From the NCBI GenBank assembly GCA_910586555.1, contig CAJUJY010000043.1, forward strand, positions 1 to 30,942: a stretch of DNA of 30,942 nucleotides, given 5' to 3'. Below are positions 7,258-16,591 of this stretch, in pieces. The stretch's first letter is position 1. Every line of letters starts with the position of its first letter. A model generated the notes under the pieces. It worked only from the letters and a program-made list of their open reading frames with translations, was not told the DNA's origin and did no database searches. The translations under genes and the position numbers were made by a program. Source of the DNA: an uncultured Lachnospiraceae bacterium. GTDB lineage: Bacteria > Bacillota > Clostridia > Lachnospirales > Lachnospiraceae.

Positions 7258-8076
7258 ATGAAAAACCTTGTTTTTTTTGATATTGACGGGACTTTAATAA
7301 CTAAAGATGAAAACGGGTATTTAATACCAGAAAGCACTTCCCTTGCTTTAAGGCTTCTCCGTGAAAACGGCAGTTTATGTTTTATTAATTCTGGCAGGAC
7401 TATAGCGGGCATGGAGGATATAATACTGGATATAGGTGTTGATGGTTTTGTATGTGGCTGTGGTACATATATAAAGGTTAATGGCCAGGTGTTATTCTCA
7501 AAGACAATACCATACCCCCTTGGTAATGAAGTAATAAAAGACCTTGGCAGGTGCAGGATTGAATGGCTTCTCGAAGGACAAAATGCTTTATATTATAGTG
7601 ACCAGCCATATAAAACAAGAATAAAACATTTTAAGGAAGACCATATAAAAACTTTTCCTGGTGTCTGCAAAGTACTTCCCCAAAAAGATGCATATAACCT
7701 TTCATTTGATAAATTCTGTATATGTACTGCGCCTGGCTGTGATTTTGAATATTTCCAGAATAAATATAATAAAGAATTTAATTTTATAGACCGTGGAAAC
7801 TGTTTTTTTGAAATTGTACCAGCAGATTGTTCTAAAGCAACTGGAATGAAATTTCTAATGGAATATTTTAATATTCCTGTACAAAATACATATGCTGTTG
7901 GTGACAGCACAAATGACCTGCCTATGATAGAGTTTGCAGGGACTGGCATTGCAATGGGCGGAAGCCCGTCTGAAGTTACAAAACATGCAGATTATATAAC
8001 AGATAATATACTTAAAAATGGTATTTATAATGCAATGGAGCATTTTAACCTTATCAGGCCAGCCCTTGCCAAATAA
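7258..8076 (+). CDS. HAD superfamily hydrolase, Cof type (subclass IIB)
   Basis: A 272-residue cytoplasmic phosphatase, probably acting on sugar phosphates or similar small metabolites. Motif I is DIDGT with nucleophile D8 and acid D10; motif II is INSGR with S44; motif III lysine is K192 in DCSKATG; motif IV is GDSTNDLPM at 214-222, which binds magnesium. The region between motifs II and III, about 85-185, is the alpha/beta cap that sets subclass IIB. DCSKATGMKFLMEYF is the standard Cof signature preceding motif IV. The start is fixed by AGGAGG nine bases upstream. It is transcribed alone from its own promoter. Specific substrate unknown. Confidence 0.88.
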   Translation: MKNLVFFDIDGTLITKDENGYLIPESTSLALRLLRENGSLCFINSGRTIAGMEDIILDIGVDGFVCGCGTYIKVNGQVLFSKTIPYPLGNEVIKDLGRCRIEWLLEGQNALYYSDQPYKTRIKHFKEDHIKTFPGVCKVLPQKDAYNLSFDKFCICTAPGCDFEYFQNKYNKEFNFIDRGNCFFEIVPADCSKATGMKFLMEYFNIPVQNTYAVGDSTNDLPMIEFAGTGIAMGGSPSEVTKHADYITDNILKNGIYNAMEHFNLIRPALAK

Positions 8077-8215
8077 TATCCGCAAATTTCTGGTTACAAA
8101 CAATCTTTGGTTTTATGCAATTCCTGGCCGCAGATAAGCAGGCTTTTGCGGCTTGCCTGCCTGCAATGCTGGTTACTTGCAATCCAGATTATATATATTT
8201 TTTTCATGTATCTTG

Positions 8216-8680
8216 TCAGCCCTGGCTGTTAGCGGTTTTGCCAGATAATTTTTCAAGTACTGTTTTATATACCATTATAAGATATGCATCTATAAAACAG
8301 TATTTATTAGAAAGAAATTCAACAAGTTTATAAATAAAACATGCCCCCATAAGTGCCACACTTACACATGTGACTGTATAATCCAGGCCTAATGCCAGAA
8401 TTATTATATTTGCAACTAAATAAAATATAAATACTGAAAAAAACTTACGTCCAATCTGTAATGCAAGATAAAGCGTTTCTGCAAGTAGTTCTTTGCGCTC
8501 CTTTATATATTCGCTGTTTTTCTCCTCTAACTGTTCATACATATCTTTAAAGATTTTTTTATCCTCAAGCTTAGTCCTGGAATAAGTATTTCTTAAGACT
8601 TCTTCTTCACACATCTGGACATATGACATATATTTACTTTTTCCAAACTGCTCTTTTAAACATTTCTTAAAAACATTCAT
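8216..8680 (-). CDS. Small membrane protein of unknown function
   Basis: A 154-residue protein I do not recognise. Residues 1-78 are charged and helical, with a Glu/Lys-rich stretch (EDKKIFKDMYEQLEEKNSEYIKER, approximately 39-62) that could form a coiled coil. Two hydrophobic helices follow at about 79-98 and 100-120. The start at 8680 (MNVFKKCLKEQ) is preferred over an upstream in-frame ATG because GGCGGGG lies just upstream of it and the extra 27 residues look non-coding. It is transcribed convergently with the HAD gene and downstream of the receiver-HPt gene, from which a hairpin at 8791-8830 separates it. Confidence 0.65.
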   Translation of the reverse strand: MNVFKKCLKEQFGKSKYMSYVQMCEEEVLRNTYSRTKLEDKKIFKDMYEQLEEKNSEYIKERKELLAETLYLALQIGRKFFSVFIFYLVANIIILALGLDYTVTCVSVALMGACFIYKLVEFLSNKYCFIDAYLIMVYKTVLEKLSGKTANSQG

Positions 8681-8790
8681 TAATAATACCCCGCCTTGGC
8701 TGCAACATTCTATTTTATAATTTATGTAATTTTTCAAAATGCGTTCATAATAAATGCACACAAAAACCTGGCATCTTTTTTATAAATCTT

Positions 8791-8830
8791 ATATAAGGCA
8801 TATCACAAAGACATGGGATATGCCTTATAT
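8791..8830 (-). terminator. Perfect 14-bp hairpin, putative terminator of the receiver-HPt gene
   Basis: ATATAAGGCATATC at 8791-8804 pairs perfectly with 8817-8830 around a 12-base loop, about 57 bases past the stop of the gene at 8887. The run that follows on the minus strand is AT-rich rather than a pure T-tract, so termination strength is uncertain. Confidence 0.6.
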
Positions 8831-8886
8831 ATTGATAACCTGCTTTACTTACCTATACCACATACAGGCAAATGCGGCTGTCAATT

Positions 8887-9930
8887 TTAATCATTGTACA
8901 TTGTATTTAATATTTCTAATGCTTCATCATACTGGAAATTTTGTATAGCATCATACATTTCCTGTAATTTCACTGTATGCTTTTCATTACTTCCAGCAAG
9001 CATTTTTTCAAGCAAATCTGTAATTTCAATATATTCATAATTATCAATGCTCTCTTTTAATTTATTAAGGTTTTTAATAAACTCCGTCCCTTCTATTTTA
9101 ACACCTGTTTTTTTAGCACGGTTTTTCTGGTTATAATAATCACATGCAATTTTAAGCTGGTGGTGAAATTCCTTTACAGTTTCCATATATTCGTTTATCT
9201 GTGAAATTATATACATACGCTTGTATTCTTTAGCAGACATTTCCATTTTCTGCGAATATCCGGCAAGTTTATTAGCTGCTATATTTAGGAAAATCCCTTT
9301 AAGGCTGTGGAAATGCATGGACATAGCCTCTAGTTTTTCAGTATCCCTTATCTCTTCCAGTTTATTATAATGCTCTAAAATATTTTTTACAGAAACATTA
9401 AGGACCTTCATATAATTATCAAGGCTTCCAGCCATAAGTGAAATCCCCTCATCATAATTAAGCCCCTCAACCAAAGAAAGAAAACCAGCAGAATCAACAC
9501 ACTCTTCACCTGTACTGCTGCCCTCTGTTCCTTCCCCTTTTATAAAACCGTACTGTTTAAGTTTCATTTCAAAATCTTCTATGCGGAGTGGTTTTTTTAT
9601 TACACAGTCTGCCCCTGCATCTGTAAACAGCTTCGTTACAGCTTCATCAACCGTAGCTGAAACACCTATTATTTTAGGCTGGTTTTTGCCCTCTGATACC
9701 TGCATTACCTGTCTTGTTGTTTCAACTCCGTCCATTCCTGGCATAAGATAATCCATAAGTATTATATCATATGGCACAGCACATACCCTTTCTACTGCTT
9801 CCATACCTGATTCTGCTGTATCCGCTTCTATTCCATAACGCTCAAGTATTGTAGATAATACCATGACATTAACCATATTGTCATCTACAACAAGAACTTT
9901 AAGGTTTCTTATAATAATATTTTCTTCCAT
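8887..9930 (-). CDS. Response regulator with receiver and HPt domains
   Basis: A 347-residue phosphorelay protein without a DNA-binding or kinase domain. The receiver domain (about 10-130) has the acidic pair D16/D17, phosphoacceptor D60 in ILMDYLMPGMDG, the switch serine S91 and K113-P114. A second domain (about 150-250) carries the HPt motif HFHSLKG with H208 as the likely phosphohistidine. The C-terminal 90 residues are helical and acidic and I cannot assign them. I start at 9930 because GGAGG lies just upstream; the six residues before it lack a site. galM lies 67 bases upstream in the same direction, so it may be cotranscribed. No partner kinase is in the window. Confidence 0.85.
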   Translation of the reverse strand: MEENIIIRNLKVLVVDDNMVNVMVLSTILERYGIEADTAESGMEAVERVCAVPYDIILMDYLMPGMDGVETTRQVMQVSEGKNQPKIIGVSATVDEAVTKLFTDAGADCVIKKPLRIEDFEMKLKQYGFIKGEGTEGSSTGEECVDSAGFLSLVEGLNYDEGISLMAGSLDNYMKVLNVSVKNILEHYNKLEEIRDTEKLEAMSMHFHSLKGIFLNIAANKLAGYSQKMEMSAKEYKRMYIISQINEYMETVKEFHHQLKIACDYYNQKNRAKKTGVKIEGTEFIKNLNKLKESIDNYEYIEITDLLEKMLAGSNEKHTVKLQEMYDAIQNFQYDEALEILNTMYND

Positions 9931-9997
9931 ATTAATCCTCCATAACACTTACAACAGCACAGGAAATGCTTATTGTCTTAAAGGGTTTTAATGTAAT

Positions 9998-11062
9998 TTA
10001 GAATGTTTTAAAACGGAATACCGTAATGCTTTTATACTGCTGCCCCGCTTTTAATACAGCATTTGGAAAGCCTTCTGTATTTATGGCATTTGGGAAGTTT
10101 TGTGTTTCAAAACATGCACCACAGAAATTGCCATAGTGTACGCCATCCTTACAGTTATCTATATCAACGTCATTAGCAGTATAGAGCTGCATTCCTGGAA
10201 GATCAGTATATACTTCCATTATGCGGCCTGTACTGTTATCACGGAACTGTGCTGCCTTTTTCATGCCTTCTTTACCGCCGCTTTTTAATACAAAATTATA
10301 GTCATAACCAGTTACCACATTACCCATAGCATCTGTTTTTCCAATGCCATCTTTTAATTTTTTAAATTCCCTGAAATCAAGTGCTGTGCCTGCAAGTTCT
10401 TTTAATTCACCTGTAGGTACAAGTATATCATTAACAGGTGTATAGTAATCTGCCTCTATCTTTACTTCCTGGTTTAGTACATCTTTACACTTATGCCCGC
10501 CCTTGCCAAGATTGAAATAAGAATGGTTAGTAAAATTAACTATTGTGTCTTTATCGCAAACTGCATTATAGCCTGTTATAAGTTCATCATCATTATCTAA
10601 TATATAAGTAACTGAATAATCAAGATTACCTGGAAACCCCTGTTCACCATCAGGACTGTGCCTTGAAAATATAATTTTATCTTCTTCTTCAAATTCTTCA
10701 TATTTTACATTATACATACAGCAATTATATCTTAGGAATCCACCATGCAGGCAGTTTGTACTATCGTTCTGGTCAAGTTTGTACTCCTTGCCATTTAAAA
10801 CAAACTTTGCGTTAGAAATCCTGTTAGAATACCTTCCTATAGGTGCACCAAAACTTGGCGCATTTACTTCATATGGTGCAACTTCCCCATATCCAAGTGC
10901 TATATCCTCAAACACGCCATCCCTGTCAGGGATAATAATATTAGTAATAACAGCACCTAAATCAATAAATGATATGCTAATGCCATTTTTATTCTTTAAT
11001 GTATACTTTGTAACCTCTGCCCCGTTTTTATCCACCCCAAATTTACTTTTTGTAATACTCAT
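9998..11062 (-). CDS. galM: Aldose 1-epimerase (mutarotase)
   Basis: A 354-residue cytoplasmic enzyme that interconverts alpha and beta anomers of glucose or galactose, feeding the Leloir pathway. Catalytic elements of the GalM family are clear: substrate-binding NRISN around residue 80, H106 in LHGG, H180 in NHSYFNLG, and the catalytic base E319 in FETQNFPNAIN. Length is normal. The start follows GGGGAGG at good spacing and a strong promoter sits at 11106-11134. No other galactose genes are adjacent; the next gene downstream is the receiver-HPt protein. Confidence 0.93.
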   Translation of the reverse strand: MSITKSKFGVDKNGAEVTKYTLKNKNGISISFIDLGAVITNIIIPDRDGVFEDIALGYGEVAPYEVNAPSFGAPIGRYSNRISNAKFVLNGKEYKLDQNDSTNCLHGGFLRYNCCMYNVKYEEFEEEDKIIFSRHSPDGEQGFPGNLDYSVTYILDNDDELITGYNAVCDKDTIVNFTNHSYFNLGKGGHKCKDVLNQEVKIEADYYTPVNDILVPTGELKELAGTALDFREFKKLKDGIGKTDAMGNVVTGYDYNFVLKSGGKEGMKKAAQFRDNSTGRIMEVYTDLPGMQLYTANDVDIDNCKDGVHYGNFCGACFETQNFPNAINTEGFPNAVLKAGQQYKSITVFRFKTF

Positions 11063-11105
11063 TGTATAACCTCCCCATAAATTTAATAAAATAAGCCTGG
11101 TCTTT

Positions 11106-11134
11106 AGTATATCAAATACGGAATTACTTTACAA
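11106..11134 (-). promoter_or_regulatory. Sigma-A promoter of galM
   Basis: On the minus strand TTGTAA (11134-11129), 17-base spacer, TATACT (11111-11106). It leaves a leader of about 35 bases before the ribosome site. Confidence 0.7.
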
Positions 11135-11362
11135 GTACTGCCAAATGATATTCGTAATCAAGATTGCCTGGATGTGGATTGTGGATATCTGCCTGGAAAT
11201 CCTGCTGCCGGCTTTATATGGCGGGTTAATATAGCCAAAGTTAGCAGTTTGTGGTATATTTATATTACAGGAACATAAAAGTAAAAAAACAGAAGGTCCA
11301 GAACAGATAAAACAGAAGTTTAAAATTTGTACCCCAGGTACTAGAGAGGTATGGTGGTTTTT

Positions 11363-12631
11363 ATGCACGAGGTTTACAAACCGTCTGGAAAAGTTTCTTT
11401 TTTATTTATGCCAGTTTATGCCACAATGCTTTTTGTGGCTGCTTTAACTGCATTTATATGTATATTTTGTATACATTTTTCACCATATTCAGTATTTGAT
11501 GCAATCATTCTTGTGTTTGTTACGGCAGCGGCTGGCAAATATGGCGCATTATGGTGTGTAAAGGCCGGAAAAATACGCAATCCTGCATTTTCTGTTATAA
11601 CCGGGCTTTTCCTTACTGTTTTTTACTGGTATATGCTTGTTGTATTTTATTTGCCAGTAAAAAACGTTTTTATACTAAAGTCTTTTTATTTCTTAGATGA
11701 AAACCCACTGGAATTTTTAAGGGTTTTCAGGTTACGGGAATTGTTAAAAGCGCTTTCTATTCTTAAACATAATGGTGCAGGGATTACAGGAAGAAAAGGA
11801 AATATATTTTTTACAATGCCAGGTACTGCATGTATTGTTATACTTTCTATATTATGTATTATTACAGCTATTTATTTTATGCTGGAATTTTATGAAGCAG
11901 CCTGTTATCCTTTTTGTGAAACTTCTGGCAAATGGTTTAGGGAAACTGTACTTTCCTTCTATCCTCCAGATAACAAAGAACTGTTTTTGTCAAAGCTTCT
12001 TTTAGGGGATTTTACAGTGATTTATTATTTAGAACCTTTATATGAAGTTAATGTAAATTATTATAAGATTTACCTTTTTACTAACAGTCTTAAGGATAAA
12101 TTTTATATATCTGTATCATATATGGAAAATAGTGGCGAACTTGATAAAAAAACTGGCCAAATGGTTTTTAGCGAAAATATCCTTGCCACTTATCTTTCTA
12201 TAGATAATAATACAGGACGGGGGCTTTTAGCAAGGGAACATGCCATGCCGGAAGATGCTACTGCCCGTATTGTAACAGACAAGACAAAAAAAAGTGAGGT
12301 AAGATGGCTTGCCTTTAACTGGGTAATTGGCATACTGGCAATAATTTTATGTGTATTTGCAATATTTAAACTTGGCAGCAGTTTACCAGAATTTTTATTT
12401 AAGGGAGGATTTTTTTATATTGCACTTATCTTCCTTATCAATGCAGTACGTTTTATACATTCCCTGCAAAAGGAAACAGTTATTGAAAGCACGGAAGACA
12501 GATATATATATGATGGTACTAAGAAACATTTAAGCAGGAAAATAAAAACACCTGTAATGTTTAAACTTTTCTATTTATTTATGATGGTTTCTGCTATTGC
12601 ATTATTTGTACTTTGCATTATTTTAATATAA
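11363..12631 (+). CDS. Multi-pass membrane protein of unknown function
   Basis: A 422-residue protein I do not recognise. Hydrophobic helices lie near residues 15-36, 43-65, 75-97, 154-178, 310-330, 337-360 and 395-420. Between the fourth and fifth is a soluble region of about 130 residues with alternating polar and aromatic residues (YYKIYLFTNSLKDKFYISVSY). I prefer the ATG at 11363 because GAGAGG at 11344-11349 is too close to the earlier ATG at 11351. Sixty bases separate it from the next gene, also a membrane protein of unknown function, so the two probably form an operon. No promoter of standard type is evident in the 280-base gap shared with galM. Confidence 0.6.
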   Translation: MHEVYKPSGKVSFLFMPVYATMLFVAALTAFICIFCIHFSPYSVFDAIILVFVTAAAGKYGALWCVKAGKIRNPAFSVITGLFLTVFYWYMLVVFYLPVKNVFILKSFYFLDENPLEFLRVFRLRELLKALSILKHNGAGITGRKGNIFFTMPGTACIVILSILCIITAIYFMLEFYEAACYPFCETSGKWFRETVLSFYPPDNKELFLSKLLLGDFTVIYYLEPLYEVNVNYYKIYLFTNSLKDKFYISVSYMENSGELDKKTGQMVFSENILATYLSIDNNTGRGLLAREHAMPEDATARIVTDKTKKSEVRWLAFNWVIGILAIILCVFAIFKLGSSLPEFLFKGGFFYIALIFLINAVRFIHSLQKETVIESTEDRYIYDGTKKHLSRKIKTPVMFKLFYLFMMVSAIALFVLCIILI

Positions 12632-12691
12632 AATACCAATATATAAAATATATACAAATAAAATATACATAAACAGGAATGGAGGATTAAA

Positions 12692-13978
12692 ATGACAGAT
12701 TATTCACAATTTGAAGCAGATGCTAAATCCGGTATACATGCAAATCCAAAGCGTGTACGTAAAATGGATGAAATGATAGGTGTTGTTTTAAAACAACGTA
12801 AAAATTCTAAAATAATATGCATCATATGCATTATACTTGCTATTGCACTTTTCCGTGTTAAATTAGCTTTTACTGTAATTTTTGGGGTACTTGCATTATT
12901 TTTCTTATGGCGTGGCACAGGAAAAGTGCCTGACAGCTATCTTAAAGAAATTTATGAAGAAGGGCTTTTAGTCCCTGGAATGGTTATAAATACAAACCCG
13001 CTTACAGTAATGGCTATTGCAAATATGGTTGCATATAACGGGGCAGAAACAATAAATGGCTGTTATAACCTTATAGTTAAGGATATAGATGGTGCTAAAA
13101 AAGAATTATATGAAAAAATTCCATGTTCATGCTTTGTACGCTATGAAGACGGTTCTTACCACTCTGCATTTTTTCCGCATCCTCTTTACTGGGGTACAGA
13201 TAATAAAGATGAAATTAATGCTGCCTTATCAGAGGCCGAAAAAAATAATAAGGAAAACCCTAAAGATGAATGGGAAGTTATAAAAAGCATTGCAGAACAG
13301 TTCCCATCACTTAAAAATGGGGAAATTATCCTGCTTGATGATAATTATATCCCATTTGGAATAAAACATTCTGAAAACAGCGGTTATACCCCGTTAAATC
13401 TTGAAACACCACTAAATAAAGATTTTGGAGCGCCTCCTGTAATGCAATATAAGAAAACTGGCAAGAAAAATAAAAATACAGAAAATGACATTCCTTATAT
13501 AACACAGGATATACCTGGAAAGGATATTTATAATAAAATGATTCTTCTGGCATACACACACAATGCATACCCATATATAAGCGGACACTGTGAATACGGG
13601 CCTGCTATTATGGCACAAAACACAGGGCTGTTTACATATATTGGTGATAAAACCAGTTTTTTAGAACATGTACATAAAAGCGGCATAACACTGCAAACTG
13701 GTGAATATCCTCTGGTTTACCAGAAATTCCTTATAACAACAAAAGGCTGTTACAAAGATGGAAAACTTATACCATTTAGCCAGTTAAAATTTTCTGTTAA
13801 ATTTAGCAGCCTTAATGATATTAAATTATATATAAATAATGAAAAATTTGCTGAGTTTAGTACATGCTTTGACAGTTATAAAGATATAGAAAAACTGCCT
13901 GGCATGGAATTAAAGATGATTTTGCACAACGAAGCCCTGGACTTGCTTGGATTTTTGCAGGAACTTGGAAATTTATAA
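12692..13978 (+). CDS. Membrane-anchored protein of unknown function (DUF3239-like)
   Basis: A 428-residue protein. A basic N-terminus of 40 residues is followed by two hydrophobic helices at about 40-56 and 58-73, then a long soluble domain. The segment GLLVPGMVINTNPLTVMAIANM after the second helix resembles DUF3239 proteins, an assignment I hold loosely. The soluble part has an acidic Lys/Asn/Glu stretch near 180-195 and a region rich in Tyr and Pro near 260-300. The start is fixed by GGAGG seven bases upstream. It lies between another unknown membrane protein gene and a hydrolase gene, all in one direction with gaps of about 60 bases. Confidence 0.6.
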   Translation: MTDYSQFEADAKSGIHANPKRVRKMDEMIGVVLKQRKNSKIICIICIILAIALFRVKLAFTVIFGVLALFFLWRGTGKVPDSYLKEIYEEGLLVPGMVINTNPLTVMAIANMVAYNGAETINGCYNLIVKDIDGAKKELYEKIPCSCFVRYEDGSYHSAFFPHPLYWGTDNKDEINAALSEAEKNNKENPKDEWEVIKSIAEQFPSLKNGEIILLDDNYIPFGIKHSENSGYTPLNLETPLNKDFGAPPVMQYKKTGKKNKNTENDIPYITQDIPGKDIYNKMILLAYTHNAYPYISGHCEYGPAIMAQNTGLFTYIGDKTSFLEHVHKSGITLQTGEYPLVYQKFLITTKGCYKDGKLIPFSQLKFSVKFSSLNDIKLYINNEKFAEFSTCFDSYKDIEKLPGMELKMILHNEALDLLGFLQELGNL

Positions 13979-14040
13979 ATTCTTATTATAATTATATTTA
14001 CCCATTTTAAAAATAGTATATATAGAAAGTGAAGATTACA

Positions 14041-14843
14041 ATGCAGCATAAGCAAATACTGGCACAGGGAGGAACCATCCACTACTGGATTAATAAAAAA
14101 AGAAATACTGCTGATAATATTGTTTTTACACATGGATTAACAGCAGACCATACAATGTTTGAAAAGCAGGCAGCATTTTTTCCAGGGAATATAAGGTTAT
14201 TTCCTGGGATGTCCCTATGCATGGACTGTCAAGGCCTTATAAAAATTTTTCCTACCATGATACAGCAGAAATATTATATAATATTCTGCAAAGGGAAAAT
14301 ATTAAAAAAGTTATTTTAGTTGGAATGTCTATGGGTGGTTATCCAAGCCAGCATTTTGCTGCCATGTATCCTGACATGGTAAAGGGGCTTGTAGCATTAG
14401 ATACAACTCCCCTGGGCTTGCAATACTATACAAAAACAGATTTATGGTGGTTAAAACAAGCATCATCTATGGCAAAATGGTTTCCATCAAGTGTCCTGCG
14501 TAAAAGCATGGCATGGCAGGTTTCTAAAACAAAGTATTCTTACCAGAAAATGATATCTATGTTAAAACCACTTTCCAAAGCAGAAATTATTAAACAGATG
14601 CAAATAGCATATGAATACTTTACATATGAAAATAAAGATGTCTATTTTTCATTTCCTGTATTAATACTTGCCGGGGATAAAGACCATACAGGCAAAGTAA
14701 AAGTATATTGCAGGAAATGGGCACAATATACAGGTTACCCGTTACATTTTATAAGAAATGCCAGGCATTTCGCAAATGGGGATAACCCAGAACAGGTAAA
14801 CCTGGAAATTGAGCTTTTTATAAATGATATTAACAATAATTAA
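14041..14843 (+). pseudogene. Alpha/beta hydrolase, frameshifted
   Basis: Two overlapping frames together make one alpha/beta-hydrolase of about 267 residues. The first frame, from ATG 14041, carries the oxyanion-region motif FTHGLTADH; it leaves homology after the phrase encoded up to about 14200. The second frame picks up with WDVPMHGLSRPYKNFSYHD, then nucleophile elbow GMSMGG (serine), the acid-loop region LAGDKDHTG and the histidine in ARHFANGDNP. Adding one T to the TTT at about 14198-14200 restores a continuous reading frame (LFSWDVPMHG), so one base has been lost there, by mutation or sequencing error. Substrate unknown. Its 3' end is only five bases from the end of convergent cysS. 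Confidence 0.8.
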
Positions 14844-14848
14844 ATACT

Positions 14849-16261
14849 TTACCTGGCAAGGCTCCAGACTGTCCCCTCTCTTGTATCTTTTATCTCTATC
14901 CCTTTTGCTGCAAGTTCTTCCCTTATTGCGTCTGCCCTTGCAAAGTCTTTATTTTTACGTGCCTGGTTTCTTTCTTCTATAAGCTTTTCTGCAAGTACTG
15001 CAAGTTCTTTGCTAATCTCCTTAGAAGAAGTATTTCCTTCAAGCAGCCCAAGTGAAAGCACTTTATCAAAATCTTCTATAAGATATCTTTTACTTGCATC
15101 ATTTAAACCTGATTTCAGTACATCATAAAGTACTGTAAGAGCCTGGGAAGTATTAAGGTCACTTCCCATTGCACTATTAAACTGCTCTTTATACTCTTCT
15201 ATCTCCTGTTCCATAAGTGTGCCGCCACTGCCAAGTGATTCAATTTTATTAAGCAGTTTTTCATATGCTGTCTTTACATTATCAAGCACATCAAAACTAA
15301 AAAGCAGCGGTTTGCGGTAGTGTGACTGCAAACAGAACATTCTGTATACAAGGGGGTTATATCCTTTTTCTTCAAGCAGCGGTATAGTAAGAAAACCGCC
15401 TTTTGACTTGCTCATTTTACCAGACTGGTTATTAAGGTGCTGCACATGGAACCAGTAATTGCACCATTTATGTCCGAGATAAGCCTCGCTCTGGGCTATT
15501 TCATTAGTATGGTGCGGGAAAATATTATCAACACCGCCACAATGTATATCCAGGTATTCACCAAGATGTTTAATACTTATGCAGGAACATTCAATATGCC
15601 ATCCAGGGTAGCCTGCTCCCCACGGGCTTTCCCACTTTAATTCCTGCTCATCAAATTTAGATTTTGTAAACCATAATACAAAATCTGTCTTATTCTTTTT
15701 ATTAATATCTTCCTCTACATCATCACGTACACCAACCTGGAGTTCTTCCTCATTCTGGCTGGAAAGCACATAATAATTTTTAAGCTTCGATGTATCAAAA
15801 TAAACATTGCCGCCTGCCTCATATGCATAGCCTTTATCAAGAAGAGCCTCAATCATATGTATAAATCCAGGTATACAGTTTGTGGCGGGTTCAACAATAC
15901 CAGGGATTTTAATATTCAGCCTTGCACAGTCATCAAAAAACGCTTTCTTGTAAAACTCTGCTATTTCCATAACTGTTTTATGTTCACGCTTTGCACCCTT
16001 AAGCATCTTATCTTCACCAGTGTCAGCATCACTTGTAAGGTGGCCGACATCTGTAATATTCATTACTCTTGTAACATCATAACCCAGGTATATTAAATAT
16101 TTTTCCAGAACATCTTCCATAATATAGCTGCGCAGGTTGCCTATATGCGCAAAATGGTAGACAGTAGGCCCGCATGTGTACATACGGACTTTCCTATCCT
16201 CATTTGGTTTAAATTCCTCTATTCTTTTAGTTAAAGTATTATATAAATCCAATACAGCCAT
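14849..16261 (-). CDS. cysS: Cysteinyl-tRNA synthetase
   Basis: A 470-residue class I aminoacyl-tRNA synthetase that charges tRNA-Cys. HIGN at 39-42 is the HIGH signature and KMSKS at 282-286 is the second ATP site. Zinc ligands C30, C225, H250 and E254 are all present, as needed for cysteine discrimination. The tail (KNKDFARADAIREELAAKGIEIKDT) is the standard anticodon-recognition end. Start chosen by AGGGAGG six bases upstream. It follows a spore-protein gene with a 48-base gap but has its own promoter at 16304-16332. The full set of motifs implies a functional enzyme. Confidence 0.97.
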   Translation of the reverse strand: MAVLDLYNTLTKRIEEFKPNEDRKVRMYTCGPTVYHFAHIGNLRSYIMEDVLEKYLIYLGYDVTRVMNITDVGHLTSDADTGEDKMLKGAKREHKTVMEIAEFYKKAFFDDCARLNIKIPGIVEPATNCIPGFIHMIEALLDKGYAYEAGGNVYFDTSKLKNYYVLSSQNEEELQVGVRDDVEEDINKKNKTDFVLWFTKSKFDEQELKWESPWGAGYPGWHIECSCISIKHLGEYLDIHCGGVDNIFPHHTNEIAQSEAYLGHKWCNYWFHVQHLNNQSGKMSKSKGGFLTIPLLEEKGYNPLVYRMFCLQSHYRKPLLFSFDVLDNVKTAYEKLLNKIESLGSGGTLMEQEIEEYKEQFNSAMGSDLNTSQALTVLYDVLKSGLNDASKRYLIEDFDKVLSLGLLEGNTSSKEISKELAVLAEKLIEERNQARKNKDFARADAIREELAAKGIEIKDTREGTVWSLAR

Positions 16262-16303
16262 TTAAAGCCTCCCTGTTAATCTGTATATTATTTTTCTTTT
16301 CCA

Positions 16304-16332
16304 ATTATATTACATACCAGCTTGTTTATCAA
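16304..16332 (-). promoter_or_regulatory. Vegetative promoter of cysS within the spore-protein gene end
   Basis: On the minus strand TTGATA (16332-16327), 17-base spacer, TATAAT (16309-16304). The -35 box and spacer lie in the last codons and stop of the spore-protein gene. It would give cysS expression independent of sporulation. Confidence 0.7.
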
Positions 16333-16546
16333 TAGATTGTTTGCAGCCTGTTTTCTGGTTCTGCTTCTTATTCCTTGCCGCAAGTATTCCTCCGATTCTG
16401 CCGCTTTCCCTTGATGTAAGGGATTTCCAGCCAGTGTTTACAACCTTGTCAAAAAGTCCTGTTTCTGCTGCAATTTCCCATTTTGCCTGTTCTTCCTTTT
16501 CAAGCTTTTTAATGTCTTCTATAGTTTTAACCTCTATCTTTTTCAT
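16310..16546 (-). CDS. Small acid-soluble spore protein, alpha/beta (SspF-like) type
   Basis: A 78-residue DNA-binding spore protein. The core KWEIAAETGLFDKVVNTGWKS... followed by LTSRESGRIGG matches alpha/beta-type SASPs: a first helix beginning with E-I-A, the GW turn, and the conserved SRESGRIGG helix start. Members coat forespore DNA and protect it against UV and hydrolysis. The N-terminal 20 residues are more acidic and longer than in classical members, and the C-terminus is basic (ARNKKQNQK). The ribosome site AGAGGG lies seven bases upstream. A sigma-F-like promoter lies about 45 bases upstream. Its presence is the main sign that this organism sporulates. Confidence 0.85.
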   Translation of the reverse strand: MKKIEVKTIEDIKKLEKEEQAKWEIAAETGLFDKVVNTGWKSLTSRESGRIGGILAARNKKQNQKTGCKQSIDKQAGM

Positions 16547-16591
16547 TATAAAACCCTCTTTTCTATATATTATATACTAGTCCATGGTATA

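Noticed and set aside
6834..7412. 192-codon minus-strand open frame over the palindromic element
   Set aside because: It runs through the structured hairpins, the terminal repeat and into the antisense of the HAD gene, with no ribosome site. Its openness follows from the repeat sequence.
8085..8215. GC-rich hairpin-like sequence after the HAD gene as another hairpin-chain copy
   Set aside because: It has GCCGCA/TGCGGC and GCAGGC/GCCTGC pairings but none of the diagnostic blocks or the TTAAC start. Similarity is too weak.
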